26,826 bases of DNA from positions 1 to 26,826 of the forward strand of contig CAYYLO010000013.1 in the NCBI GenBank assembly GCA_964472675.1. Direction: 5' to 3'. The DNA is from 01-FULL-43-15b sp964472675 (GTDB lineage Bacteria > Patescibacteriota > Microgenomatia > UBA8517 > UBA10165). Numbering within the stretch: position 1 is the first letter of the stretch; the number at the start of each line of letters is the position of its first letter. Below the pieces are notes generated by a model. That model was not told the origin of the DNA, did no database searches, and worked only from the letters and a program-made list of their open reading frames with translations. Below are positions 15,701 to 22,874 of the stretch, one piece after another. Made by a program: the position numbers and the translations under genes.

Positions 15701-16562
15701 GCACGTAAAAATGCAAGCTGCGTTCCAAAAACACGTTGACAATGCCATATCTAAGACGATCAACTTCCCTCATGAAGCAACAGTAGAGGAGGTAAGGGAA
15801 GCATACTTGATGGTTTATCGCCTTGGTTGTAAGGGTATTACGATTTACCGCGACGGCTCCAGAGTTAAACAAATTCTTGAAGTCAAAAAAGAGAACTCTT
15901 ACTACGACCAGTTGTCTGGCAAATCTTCGGGCAAAGAGTCTCCGGAAAGTTCTAATATGACACCTTTGGTCTTGGGTCCGGTCAAAGCTCCTACCGAGGC
16001 TTGGGGAGTCCGGATCAAGAAGAAAAGCGATGTGGGGAATGTTTATACCGCCGTCTTCAATACCGATGAGGGTATGCCGGTTGAAGTCTTTGTAACGGTT
16101 GGCAAATCTGGCGGATATGTTTCAGGAGCCGCTGAGGTCACCGGCCGTTTGGCCTCTTTGGCTCTCAAACATGGAGCATCTTTGGAGGAAGTTGCCTCAG
16201 AGCTTATTGGTATCGCTTGTGGTACGCCGTATGGCATTGGTCCAACAGCGATTTTGTCCATGTTTGACGCGGCTGGCAAAGCACTTCTTGAGACATCTTT
16301 GAATAGGCAGTTACCTTTCAATGCGCCAGAAGAGGAAAGGTCTGGAAATTCAGAAGAAAAAGTTGATACAATCAAAACGGATGCGGTAGTTGGTAATGGC
16401 AACGGAAACGGCCACTCGGGAATTTCCGATGTTTTTGGGTACGCAATTTCGCCGACTTACCAGTCGATGTTTGCAGCCTGTCCTGACTGTGGGTCAACCT
16501 TAATGGTTATTGAGGGTTGCAAGAAATGCTCAAACCCTGCGTGCGGTTTTTCAAAATGTTAA
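12794..16562 (+). CDS. nrdJ: Adenosylcobalamin-dependent (class II) ribonucleotide reductase with intein; contains 10-N join
   Basis: This gene reduces ribonucleotides to deoxyribonucleotides using adenosylcobalamin to start the radical. Seen in order: LNAGKPMQQLSACFVLPVEDT with the N-terminal active-site Cys, KSGGGTGFSFSRLRP, GANMGIIHITHPDI, the active-site loop NPCGEQPLLPYDACTLGSINVG (split by an intein), IAPTGTIAMLADAS/SSGIEP, then a TSCPD-type segment (VTGRLASLALKHGASLEEVASELIG) and a Cys-rich tail CPDCGSTL...CKKCSNPACGFSKC that likely binds zinc or shuttles electrons. No R2 subunit gene is nearby, as expected for class II. The frame breaks at the N run 15457-15466, but the flanks share CTC and merging them restores ADASSGIEP, so the gene is probably intact. 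No normal ribosome site precedes ATG 12794. Confidence 0.92.
13862..14968 (+). mobile_element. Intein (369 aa) with LAGLIDADG endonuclease in nrdJ, Gly at C-terminus
   Basis: This in-frame protein intron interrupts the active-site loop exactly between ATNP and CGEQPLLPYDAC. It starts with Cys1 (CVTGDTLVATKNGW, block A) and has block B ELKVTAAHQFHA with the TxxH residues. Two dodecapeptide endonuclease motifs follow, FFVGMLLGDGC and FLAGLLDGLYSTDGN, which keep acidic residues, so the homing endonuclease may be active. Block F is FETVYDLYEPISDTWITEGIVS. Instead of the usual His-Asn end followed by Cys, it ends IVSRG before the +1 Cys, so both the penultimate His and the terminal Asn are absent. 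Asn cyclisation normally releases the C-extein, so either splicing uses another route, or the intein is impaired. The host enzyme is essential, so some splicing is expected. Confidence 0.9.
15457..15466. other. Scaffold gap (10 N), probably artificial
   Basis: The sequence before the gap ends GATGCCTC and the sequence after begins CTCCTCAGGC. Dropping the N's and one copy of the shared CTC gives ADASSGIEP in a single frame, the expected reductase motif, and 13 removed bases exactly explains the frame change across the gap. The contigs most likely overlap. Confidence 0.8.
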
Positions 16563-16582
16563 CTAAAAACAACCACTTTTCC

Positions 16583-16599
16583 TCCCCAAAAAACGGGGA
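16583..16599 (+). other. Short hairpin after nrdJ
   Basis: TCCCC (16583-16587), loop AAAAAAC and GGGGA (16595-16599) form a 5-bp hairpin 20 nt after the nrdJ stop. There is no T-run after it, so it is at best a weak terminator or an mRNA 3' end stabiliser. Confidence 0.35.
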
Positions 16600-16605
16600 A
16601 CCTAA

Positions 16606-16672
16606 CACTTGCAAGCTGGGGCTGTCATGGCGGCGTTTAACCCTGACCCCACGCCGGCCCCAGCACTTGCAA
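16606..16672 (+). ncRNA. Structured RNA candidate 1 (bulged long hairpin, possible pseudoknot)
   Basis: TTGCAA-GCTGGGGC (16609-16622) pairs with GCCCCAGC-AC-TTGCAA (16657-16672), a 6+8 bp stem with a 2-nt bulge. Inside, CGGCGT (16631-16636) pairs with ACGCCG (16651-16656). The 8-nt bulge contains TCATGG (16625-16630), which can pair at 5 of 6 positions with CCCTGA (16641-16646) in the apical loop, giving an H-type pseudoknot topology. The pairing was done by eye. No cobalamin-riboswitch B12 box is visible. It lies between the cobalamin-using reductase and the cobalamin adenosyltransferase, so a regulatory RNA is an attractive but unproven idea. Confidence 0.45.
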
Positions 16673-16692
16673 TCTACACCTTACCGCACAAA

Positions 16693-16740
16693 GAAGCGTT
16701 AGATGGTTTGACCCTTTCTGCCTAAATCATCTAATGCTTC
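16693..16740 (+). ncRNA. Structured RNA candidate 2 (17-bp hairpin before pduO)
   Basis: GAAGCGTTAGATGGTTT (16693-16709) pairs without interruption with AAATCATCTAATGCTTC (16724-16740), using two G-U pairs, around a 14-nt loop. G-U pairs on the plus strand would be A-C mismatches in the minus-strand RNA, so the structure favours a plus-strand transcript. It ends 24 nt before the adenosyltransferase ATG and has no T-run, so it is not a standard terminator. It could control expression of the downstream gene or protect a processed mRNA end. Confidence 0.45.
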
Positions 16741-16764
16741 TACCTTGCGTAAAAACTGTTCCTC

Positions 16765-17310
16765 ATGAGTATCTATACCAGAAAGGGAGATTCAGGTACG
16801 ACCGCACTTGCTGGCTCCTTAGAGCGTGTTCCAAAAGATGCCCAAAGAATTGTTGTGCTGGGCTCACTGGATGAGTTAAATTCCCAACTGGGGGTGGCTG
16901 CCAGCTTTTTAACCGAATCTCAAAGTTCGTTATTGGAAGAGGTCCGTTCCATCCAGCAGGACTTGTTTGAAATTAACGCTGAAATGGCCACGCGTTTGCC
17001 GGAACTCCCTTTTCTTGCAGACTCTGATAAAGCAAGAAGGCTTGAACGGTTTATTGATCAGCAAGAAGCGGGATTGCCTCCTTTGTCCCATTTTATCTAT
17101 CCTGGCGGTTCTCCTGCCGGGGCTGCTTTACACCTGGCCAGAAGTGTTTGCCGGCGGGCAGAAAGGGAAGTGGTTTGCCTAAGCCGCAAAGAGGATGTAA
17201 ATGCCTCCATCGCACGATATTTAAATCGCTTATCAGATACTTTATTTGTCATGGCCCGTTTGGCCAACCATCTTGCCGGCAAGCCGGAGGAGAAGTGGGA
17301 GGGAAAATAG
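16765..17310 (+). CDS. pduO: PduO-type ATP:cob(I)alamin adenosyltransferase
   Basis: This enzyme transfers the 5'-deoxyadenosyl group of ATP to cob(I)alamin, making adenosylcobalamin. The N-terminal MSIYTRKGDSGTTALAGSLERVPKDA is the ATP-binding signature, LGSLDELNSQLGVA follows, and the C-terminal helices contain HLARSVCRRAEREVV and YLNRLSDTLFVMARLAN, all typical of the trimeric five-helix PduO/MMAB family. The 181-residue length is normal. Its product is the cofactor of the class II reductase encoded 200 bp upstream, which gives the pair a clear joint role. Corrinoid synthesis genes are not present here, so the organism may scavenge cobalamin. The spacer before it holds two strong RNA-like structures and a weak TAAAAA 9 nt before the ATG. 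Confidence 0.92.
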   Translation: MSIYTRKGDSGTTALAGSLERVPKDAQRIVVLGSLDELNSQLGVAASFLTESQSSLLEEVRSIQQDLFEINAEMATRLPELPFLADSDKARRLERFIDQQEAGLPPLSHFIYPGGSPAGAALHLARSVCRRAEREVVCLSRKEDVNASIARYLNRLSDTLFVMARLANHLAGKPEEKWEGK

Positions 17311-17314
17311 GAGC

Positions 17315-17710
17315 CTAAATATGACCCCAAACTCTCAAGCCCGGGATTTTTGAGAAGTGATTATCAAAGGTTACGACAACAGCTCCAGTCTCGACTGCAC
17401 AAGATGCAATCCACACATCGTTTATCGGCAGTGGAGTGCCATTTTTAGAAAGCGTATGTTTTATGTCTCCAAATATTTCCGCGGTCTCATTTCCAACGGG
17501 GGTCATTTTGACCCCAGGCTTCTGAAGAAACTTTTCAAGAAGTTTTCTATTCTTTTTCTCGCGGCTACTGCCCATAAAACCCGCAAAAAGTTCACCCAAG
17601 ACAATAGAAGGAAGATAGATAAGGTCTGCTCTTGCAAGTTCGTCTAAAACGGGCTTTTCTCCGAGAAGAAGTTTTGTGTAGGCATTTGTGTCCAGGAGGA
17701 TTTTTCTCAT
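17315..17710 (-). CDS. vapC: PIN-domain toxin (VapC-like)
   Basis: The 131-residue protein is a PIN-domain ribonuclease. Acidic metal-binding residues are in place: Asp in ILLDTNAYTKLL (about residue 7), Glu in PSIVLGELFAGF (about 40), Asp in INDVWIASCAVETG (about 98) and Asp in VVTFDNHFSKI. The ending GLRVWGHI is typical of VapC. It follows the antitoxin gene with a TAATG 1-nt overlap, so translation is coupled. VapC toxins cleave tRNA or rRNA; the target here is unknown. Its 3' end is convergent with pduO and only 4 bp away. Confidence 0.88.
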   Translation of the reverse strand: MRKILLDTNAYTKLLLGEKPVLDELARADLIYLPSIVLGELFAGFMGSSREKKNRKLLEKFLQKPGVKMTPVGNETAEIFGDIKHTLSKNGTPLPINDVWIASCAVETGAVVVTFDNHFSKIPGLRVWGHI

Positions 17711-17961
17711 TATGCCCAGTCGTTGACATCAACTTTTCTTAAATTTTTAGTACTTTTTTCAAAAACTTCTTCTTCTTTTTTAGACCAAACACCAAGAAAT
17801 TCCCGGAAATGAGACTCTTTATTTTTGTTACCCGTTACCCCAAGAGATTCTCTGATCAGGCTTTTTATAGTTTTGTTTAGGCTTGTTCCGAGTTCTTTTG
17901 ACCTTTCTTCAAGGATAGTGCTTGTGGATTCATCTAGGTTGTGGATTGTAAGAGATTTCAT
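17710..17961 (-). CDS. vapB: RHH antitoxin (VapB/FitA-like)
   Basis: The 83-residue protein begins MKSLTIHNLDESTSTILEERSKELGTSLNKTIKSLIRESLG, a ribbon-helix-helix DNA-binding domain, followed by a charged tail with FLGVWSKKEEEVFEKSTK that would wrap the toxin. Gene order antitoxin-toxin with TAATG overlap is standard for vapBC. A strong promoter with repeated half-sites precedes it. Confidence 0.82.
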   Translation of the reverse strand: MKSLTIHNLDESTSTILEERSKELGTSLNKTIKSLIRESLGVTGNKNKESHFREFLGVWSKKEEEVFEKSTKNLRKVDVNDWA

Positions 17962-17969
17962 GGGAGTTG

Positions 17970-18028
17970 TTGAACTACTTATGGTTCAATATAGTTCACA
18001 TTCTAGTTCAAAATATTCCACTTGTCAA
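17970..18028 (-). promoter_or_regulatory. vapBC promoter with repeated GTTCAA operators
   Basis: On the minus strand, TTGACA (18028-18023), 17 bp, TAGAAT (18005-18000) form the promoter. On the plus strand GTTCAA/GTTCAC half-sites occur at 17984, 17994 and 18006, spaced 10 and 12 bp, and TTGAAC at 17970 makes an inverted pair with the one at 17984. About one helical turn per site fits cooperative binding by a ribbon-helix-helix antitoxin. Confidence 0.65.
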
Positions 18029-18100
18029 GTGATTGCAATATTTTCCTGTTGAAGATGCTGGTGTTTTCTCTAAGTAGATGATCAACTGATACCTTTTCTC

Positions 18101-18109
18101 TGATATACT
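18101..18109 (+). promoter_or_regulatory. Extended -10 promoter for the 18120-20775 gene pair
   Basis: TGATATACT is an extended -10 element (TGN plus TATACT). It ends 10 nt before the ATG at 18120, so the mRNA leader would be only about 3-4 nt. Confidence 0.5.
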
Positions 18110-18119
18110 TACTTCTAAT

Positions 18120-18452
18120 ATGGCTGCTCCTGAACTTGAAAATCGTCCAGCACCAGTTGGCGAAGTGCCCCTTCCGGGAAGTGAAGTCGTCCAGCGCCCC
18201 GATATTGCAGAAATTGCGCAGGAGTTGGGGCAGTATATACAACCCGCATCTCAACCACAGCCCCAGACGATTACGGACGATAAGGGCCAGCCTATTTTAG
18301 TGCCGGCAGGAACTCCTGTTTCAGATAACCAAATCCCATACACATCTGTACAAATTAAAGAGGCCAAAAAAGAAACGGTGGTCAGTTCCCGTCATTGGCT
18401 GGCTGTATTTTACGAGCTTCTGCTAAAACGTTTTGCTTTTTTGAAAAATTAA
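18120..18452 (+). CDS. Small proline-rich hypothetical protein
   Basis: I do not recognise a named family. The 110 residues are mostly Pro/Gln/Glu-rich and probably disordered (residues 1-85, for example ELGQYIQPASQPQPQTITDDKG), ending in an amphipathic or hydrophobic basic helix, HWLAVFYELLLKRFAFLKN. It lies 4 nt upstream of the VirD4/TraG-like ATPase gene with which it must be co-transcribed, so it may act with that ATPase or at the membrane. The mRNA seems nearly leaderless. Confidence 0.6.
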   Translation: MAAPELENRPAPVGEVPLPGSEVVQRPDIAEIAQELGQYIQPASQPQPQTITDDKGQPILVPAGTPVSDNQIPYTSVQIKEAKKETVVSSRHWLAVFYELLLKRFAFLKN

Positions 18453-18456
18453 CGAT

Positions 18457-20775
18457 ATGACTTTTTCAGATATCCTTTTTCTTTTGGCAATTTTGGGAAT
18501 AGTAATAATTGTTTTAACGTTTTTAACCTATTTGGGATTTACCATTTTCAAACACAGGAAAAGGGAGAGGAGAGTATTGGATGCGGTTTTACTGGAGGTT
18601 AAAGTTCCCCGGGACAATGAGGTTAAAATTGATGCTGCCGAACAAATGTTTGCAGCTTTATATTCGATTAAAAGAGGAGGATGGAAAACAAAATTTGATG
18701 TTCAGGATGTTATCTCTTTTGAAATAGTGGGTAAAGCAGAAGATATTCGTTTTTACGTCTGGGCGCCTAAAAAACTTCGCGATCTTGTCGAAAAACAAAT
18801 ACACGGCGCCTATACCGATGCTGACATCATAGAAGCCCCGGATCACAATATATTTACAGAAAATGGCAGGGTTGCTTATAGCTCCCTGCAGCTTAGGGCG
18901 CCTTATTTTTACCCCATAAAAACTTTTAAAGATTTACCAACCGATCCTTTGTCCTCTTTAACGTCAGCCCTGGCGAAAATGGGTGCGCAGGAAGGAGCTG
19001 CAATTCAAATTCTTTTATCTCCTGCCGATACAAGTTGGAAAAGCGTCGGAAGCTATTACCTTTCCAAAACCAAAAAGGCAGAGTCTGACCCTTCTAAAGC
19101 TTCTTATAAAGTGGACGCCAAAACTTTTGAGGCCATTGACAACAAAATTAGCAAACCCGGTTTTGAGACAAGTATTCGTATTGTGGTTTGTTCCGAAACT
19201 GAGGAGATGGCCAAGGCGCATTTGGCCAATATTAAAGCTTCGTTTGAACAATTTTCTGGCGAGCTTAACGGCTTTAAAAGCAGAAAAGTTCGCAATAAAG
19301 GCTCTTTTGTTGATGATTTCTGGTATCGTTATCATTCAATGTTTAATGTTTTAGGAAACTCTCAGACAATTCTTAATTCGGAAGAGTTGGCTACCATTTT
19401 CCATTTTCCAAATAAGCAGATAACAACACCGCACATAAACTGGCTTAATGCCAAACGCGCTCCGGCTCCGGCCCAGATTCCAACCTCCGGACTTTATATT
19501 GGCATGAGTTCTTACCGTGGCATCAAAAGGCCTGTCTACTTGTCCGAAAGTGACAGATTGAGGCATATGTACATTATCGGAAAAACTGGAACCGGCAAGT
19601 CCGAACTTTTAAAAGACCTGATTATGCAGGATATAAAAGCCGGCAGAGGGCTTTGCTTTATGGATCCGCACGGAGATGCCGTAGAAGATATTTTGCGCCT
19701 GGTTCCACCCGAGCGGGCAGAGGACGTAATTTATTTTAATCCCGCTGATACCGAGCGTCCCATGGGCTTAAATCTTTTAGAGGCAAAGACAATTGACCAG
19801 CAGCATTTTGTGGCAACTTCCGTTATTAACATGATGTATAAACTTTTTGACCCTTACAAAACCGGCATTGTTGGTCCCAGGTTTGAGCATATGGTTAGGA
19901 ATGCAGTTTTGACTGCTTTTTCAAGTGAGGGGGCGACTTTTGTCGAGGTTGTCCGTTTAATGACTGACCCCTCATTGGTGCAGGAATACCTGCCCAAGGT
20001 ACAAGATCCTATGGTGAGGCGTTACTGGACGGATCAGATTGCGCAAACTGCAGAGTTCCACAAATCCGAGGTTTTGGACTACGTTGTTTCCAAGTTCGGT
20101 CGATTTGTTACTAACGTCATGGTCAGAAATATGATTGGACAATCTCAATCCGCCTTTTCCTTCCGCGACGTAATGGACCAGGGGAAAATCCTTCTGGTCA
20201 ATCTTTCCAAAGGCGGCTTGGGAGAGGAGAATTCCAACTTTTTGGGATTGGTTTTGGTCCCAAGAATTCTTATGGCTGCAATGTCCCGATCCGACATTCC
20301 CGAAGACCAGAGACGGGATTTTTACCTCTATGTTGACGAGTTTCAAAATTTTGCAACACCCGACTTTGCCCAAATCCTGTCCGAAGCCCGCAAGTACCAT
20401 TTGGGCCTTTGTGTTGCCAACCAGTTTATTGGTCAAGTTGACGAAGAAGTTAAAAACGCGGTTTTTGGCAATGTTGGGACACTGATGACTTTTAGGGTAG
20501 GAGTGACTGATGCTAATTATTTAACCCGCGAGTTTCAGCCGGTATTTGACGAGGATGATCTTTTAAACATTGAGCGCTTCCATGTTTATGCAAAAACTAT
20601 TGTCAACAATGAGCCGGTCCCGCCTTTTTCTGTTGACTTAACGCGTGATATCAAAGCGATCAAAGCCCAAAGCAATGAAGAAGTGGCCAAAATTATCCGC
20701 GAAATGTCCCGGTTGAAATATGGCCGCGACCGCGCCCTTGTTGAGGCCGAAATCAACAGACGTGCTAAGTTGTAA
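18457..20775 (+). CDS. VirD4/TraG-like membrane ATPase (type IV coupling protein family)
   Basis: This is a 772-residue P-loop ATPase with one N-terminal membrane helix (about residues 5-30), a long N-terminal domain, Walker A IIGKTGTGKSELLKDL near 374, the conserved FMDPHGDAVEDILRLVPPERAEDVIYFNPAD segment just after it, Walker B YLYVDEFQNFATPDF near 622, and a C-terminal VFGNVGTLMTFRVG segment with the TraM-recognition-type fold. These features place it with conjugative coupling proteins and related ATPases that pump DNA or protein through type IV systems. CPR bacteria widely carry such a gene without a full conjugation operon. No relaxase or pilus genes are seen here, so its substrate is open. 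It follows the small protein gene by 4 nt. Confidence 0.82.
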   Translation: MTFSDILFLLAILGIVIIVLTFLTYLGFTIFKHRKRERRVLDAVLLEVKVPRDNEVKIDAAEQMFAALYSIKRGGWKTKFDVQDVISFEIVGKAEDIRFYVWAPKKLRDLVEKQIHGAYTDADIIEAPDHNIFTENGRVAYSSLQLRAPYFYPIKTFKDLPTDPLSSLTSALAKMGAQEGAAIQILLSPADTSWKSVGSYYLSKTKKAESDPSKASYKVDAKTFEAIDNKISKPGFETSIRIVVCSETEEMAKAHLANIKASFEQFSGELNGFKSRKVRNKGSFVDDFWYRYHSMFNVLGNSQTILNSEELATIFHFPNKQITTPHINWLNAKRAPAPAQIPTSGLYIGMSSYRGIKRPVYLSESDRLRHMYIIGKTGTGKSELLKDLIMQDIKAGRGLCFMDPHGDAVEDILRLVPPERAEDVIYFNPADTERPMGLNLLEAKTIDQQHFVATSVINMMYKLFDPYKTGIVGPRFEHMVRNAVLTAFSSEGATFVEVVRLMTDPSLVQEYLPKVQDPMVRRYWTDQIAQTAEFHKSEVLDYVVSKFGRFVTNVMVRNMIGQSQSAFSFRDVMDQGKILLVNLSKGGLGEENSNFLGLVLVPRILMAAMSRSDIPEDQRRDFYLYVDEFQNFATPDFAQILSEARKYHLGLCVANQFIGQVDEEVKNAVFGNVGTLMTFRVGVTDANYLTREFQPVFDEDDLLNIERFHVYAKTIVNNEPVPPFSVDLTRDIKAIKAQSNEEVAKIIREMSRLKYGRDRALVEAEINRRAKL

Positions 20776-20821
20776 TAGTTGCCCTGTCATTCTTGCAAAG
20801 TGGGAAACTATACAAATATAT

Positions 20822-21316
20822 ATGAGAAAATTTTTTCTTGCAACGCTGGTGGCGTCTCTTATTGCAGGGTTTTTAGCCTCGTTTTTAAATGTCTCCCAAA
20901 TCTCAGGCAAAAGCATGGAGCCCACACTGCACGACAAGCAGTTAATTATTCTTTCCCGAAATGCTGGCAATCTGGAAAGGGCAGATATAGTGTTTTACCA
21001 TCCTCTCACGCGGGATCAAAAAGATGTTGACAATTCTCAGGTTTTTGTCGGTCGGATAGTTGCGTTGCCACACGAGCAGTACCGGGTACAAAAAGGCAGT
21101 GTCTATCTAAAAACTGAAAGTACATATAAGTTAATTGAGGAATACTTGCCTCAAAACACAACTACGCCCAATACTGTTTCTGATTATTGGTTTCCTTTGC
21201 AAGAATCTCAATATTTGGTTTGGGGCGATAACCGTGCAAGCATACAAAATAACAATTCACCCGAACATGTAGTTTCAAGAGGACAAATTTTTGGCAAGCT
21301 TGTTTGGAAATTCTAA
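20822..21316 (+). CDS. lepB: Signal peptidase I-like protein, usual catalytic Lys absent
   Basis: This is an S26-family membrane protease that removes signal peptides outside the membrane. I chose ATG 20822 (164 aa); an upstream in-frame start at 20720 would overlap the ATPase gene. There is one N-terminal helix (KFFLATLVASLIAGFLASFL), then the serine box SGKSMEPTL (nucleophile about residue 31), box C around RADIVFYHP, and the GDNRASIQNNNSPEHV box near 135. In the box where the general-base lysine sits (KRxxGLPGD in most bacterial enzymes) this protein reads FVGRIVALPHE, with Gly in the Lys position. It could use another residue, or be altered in activity. It is followed 2 nt later by a membrane-protein gene. 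Confidence 0.82.
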   Translation: MRKFFLATLVASLIAGFLASFLNVSQISGKSMEPTLHDKQLIILSRNAGNLERADIVFYHPLTRDQKDVDNSQVFVGRIVALPHEQYRVQKGSVYLKTESTYKLIEEYLPQNTTTPNTVSDYWFPLQESQYLVWGDNRASIQNNNSPEHVVSRGQIFGKLVWKF

Positions 21317-21318
21317 AT

Positions 21319-22467
21319 ATGAACACGAAACGTGCCGTAGTTTTTATTGGCTCATTTTTGGCAACCGCCCTGGCAGGTACAATTTTATTTGCAGGACTAA
21401 TGTCTCAAATGCCCAATGAGGTAAATTCCGCATTCTTTAGCAACTTTTTTCTTTCGATAACTGTTTTCTTCTGGATTCTTGTAGGCATTCCAACACTGGT
21501 GGCTTACCTGCTAACATTTAAACACTTTCAAACGGGTACCGTACCTGCAAACAGCAAGAAGGTCTTATGGAGTGTGGGTCTGGTTTTATTCTGTGCGGTT
21601 CTGTTAGCCGGAGTGGGGAGATTTTTCTTAAAGGTTCGTTGGGAACCATATTCTTTGCAATCTGTGAGTGAGGAAGAACTGGCACCGCCTTCTGCGAGAA
21701 ACAATGGGGTTGTTATTGAAAAAGAGGTGGGCGAAATTGCTTATCAGCTTCGGCGTGAAGGATACAAATCGGAAGGACTAAGGCTTTATAAATACAACAA
21801 AACAGAAGATAGGGTAGAAACTGTTGATGCCCCGACTCTTTTTCAGTCTCCGGAAGGTAATGGAGTGACAGATTTTTGGTATGACGAGACGAAGAAAAAT
21901 TTATGGACAATAGAACGTGCACCGCTTTCTTCTTACCTTTTCTTGTATCAGAACCCATCAGGGATCGAAGGAAAGGGTGCAACCATAAGCAAAAAGCTGT
22001 TGGCCAATGTTGCTTCAGGATTTTATTCAGGAAGCAAAATTTTGGGATTTATTGATTCGACGGGAGAACTGTTGTTAGATACGGGATTTGGAGATGGTTG
22101 TGGAGGAGGGGGGACTGTTTGGGCTGTGGCTGCAACAGGAGTGCGGCGGGATATTCAACAATATGAATCAGGGTGCGCCAACAGAGGTAAACTTCCAGAT
22201 TTTGTAGGAGTTTATAAAGGATCACTTATTTTTGCTTCGTATGAGAAAACGGGCGATGACCTTAATCTTAAGTTGATAAGGTTATATTTCTCCAATCCAG
22301 AAAGCGGTGTACAGGAAACCTTGCTAACAAGCAAAGAACTGCCTGAAAATATCGGTTATGCTGATTTTAGTGGGGAGAATAAAAATGTTGTTGTTTTGTC
22401 AACGGCCGTTGGGTCTGAAAATAAGTCCTACAACTTTGATTTAACTTCTAAAAAGATAATGAAGTAG
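21319..22467 (+). CDS. Hypothetical membrane protein
   Basis: I recognise no family. From ATG 21319 the protein has 382 residues. The N-terminal about 100 residues contain three probable membrane helices (AVVFIGSFLATALAGTILF, an aromatic-rich one around FFWILVGIPTLVAYLL, and SVGLVLFCAVLLAGVGRFFL). The remaining 280 residues are soluble and beta-rich, with features such as KIGFID-like strands, DGCGGGGTVWAVAATG and two isolated cysteines, which suggest an extracellular beta-propeller-like or sensor domain. It begins 2 nt after the signal peptidase stop codon, so the two are one operon, but no functional link is proven. Confidence 0.65.
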   Translation: MNTKRAVVFIGSFLATALAGTILFAGLMSQMPNEVNSAFFSNFFLSITVFFWILVGIPTLVAYLLTFKHFQTGTVPANSKKVLWSVGLVLFCAVLLAGVGRFFLKVRWEPYSLQSVSEEELAPPSARNNGVVIEKEVGEIAYQLRREGYKSEGLRLYKYNKTEDRVETVDAPTLFQSPEGNGVTDFWYDETKKNLWTIERAPLSSYLFLYQNPSGIEGKGATISKKLLANVASGFYSGSKILGFIDSTGELLLDTGFGDGCGGGGTVWAVAATGVRRDIQQYESGCANRGKLPDFVGVYKGSLIFASYEKTGDDLNLKLIRLYFSNPESGVQETLLTSKELPENIGYADFSGENKNVVVLSTAVGSENKSYNFDLTSKKIMK

Positions 22468-22494
22468 AAGTAAAGGCCACCTCAATTTATATAG

Positions 22495-22515
22495 ATTCCC
22501 GCACATTGCGGGAAT
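22495..22515. repeat. Palindrome ATTCCCGCA-cat-TGCGGGAAT
   Basis: This is a perfect 9-bp inverted repeat with a 3-nt loop, flanked by GATT... and ...AATGACA. Its form is like the ATTCCC-N-GGGAAT class of short interspersed palindromes (dRS3-like) known from several bacteria. Without a T-run it is not a clear terminator, although it sits 28 nt after the membrane-protein gene. The rest of 22468-22604 shows nothing else. Confidence 0.5.
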
Positions 22516-22604
22516 GACAAGTAGGATACCTTTTCATTGTGAGTATGAAATGAGGTTATTGAATCCGCAAGAAGTGAATATTACCTTGAAAAATACAGTT
22601 CCAA

Positions 22605-22835
22605 ATGATTTTTGTTGACACGAATTATTTTTTAAGATTTCTCTTGGTCGACAACGAACCTCAGTATTCAAAAGTAAAAGGGTTATTTCTCCAAGCCGCA
22701 CGTGGCCATGTCAAGTTGGCAACATCCACTCTTGGTTTAGAAGATTGTTATCACCTAGCTTTTTGCAAAACAAAAGGAATAGTCAAAATCGAAACTTTTG
22801 ACGAGAAACTAGCAAAAGAGTTTGGCAGACAATGA
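22605..22835 (+). pseudogene. PIN-domain protein gene with internal in-frame deletion
   Basis: The product starts like a complete PIN toxin (MIFVDTNYFLRFLLVDNEPQYSKVKGLFLQAARGHVKLATSTL) and ends like one (LEDCYHLAFCKTKGIVKIETFDEKLAKEFG), but has only 76 residues against about 130 for the family. The join is at TSTL/GLEDCY, so roughly 50 residues from the middle are missing, including the helix with the conserved Glu (usually ExxxVL). Two catalytic Asp positions remain. No antitoxin gene lies upstream. It is probably a decaying VapC, although an assembly collapse cannot be excluded. Confidence 0.65.
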
Positions 22836-22857
22836 CCCAGAAACTTGGGTGCCAGAA

Positions 22858-22866
22858 TGCTATAAT
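22858..22866 (+). promoter_or_regulatory. Extended -10 promoter for tRNA-Ile
   Basis: TGCTATAAT (TGN plus perfect TATAAT) ends 8 nt before the tRNA 5' end, so the precursor would carry only 1-2 extra nucleotides at its 5' end. No -35 hexamer at the proper distance was found. Confidence 0.65.
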
Positions 22867-22874
22867 AGGGCGTT

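Noticed and set aside
16563..16764. Classic cobalamin riboswitch before pduO
   Set aside because: The expected B12 box and neighbouring conserved core segments were not found by eye, although the context would suit it. The structures present look different.
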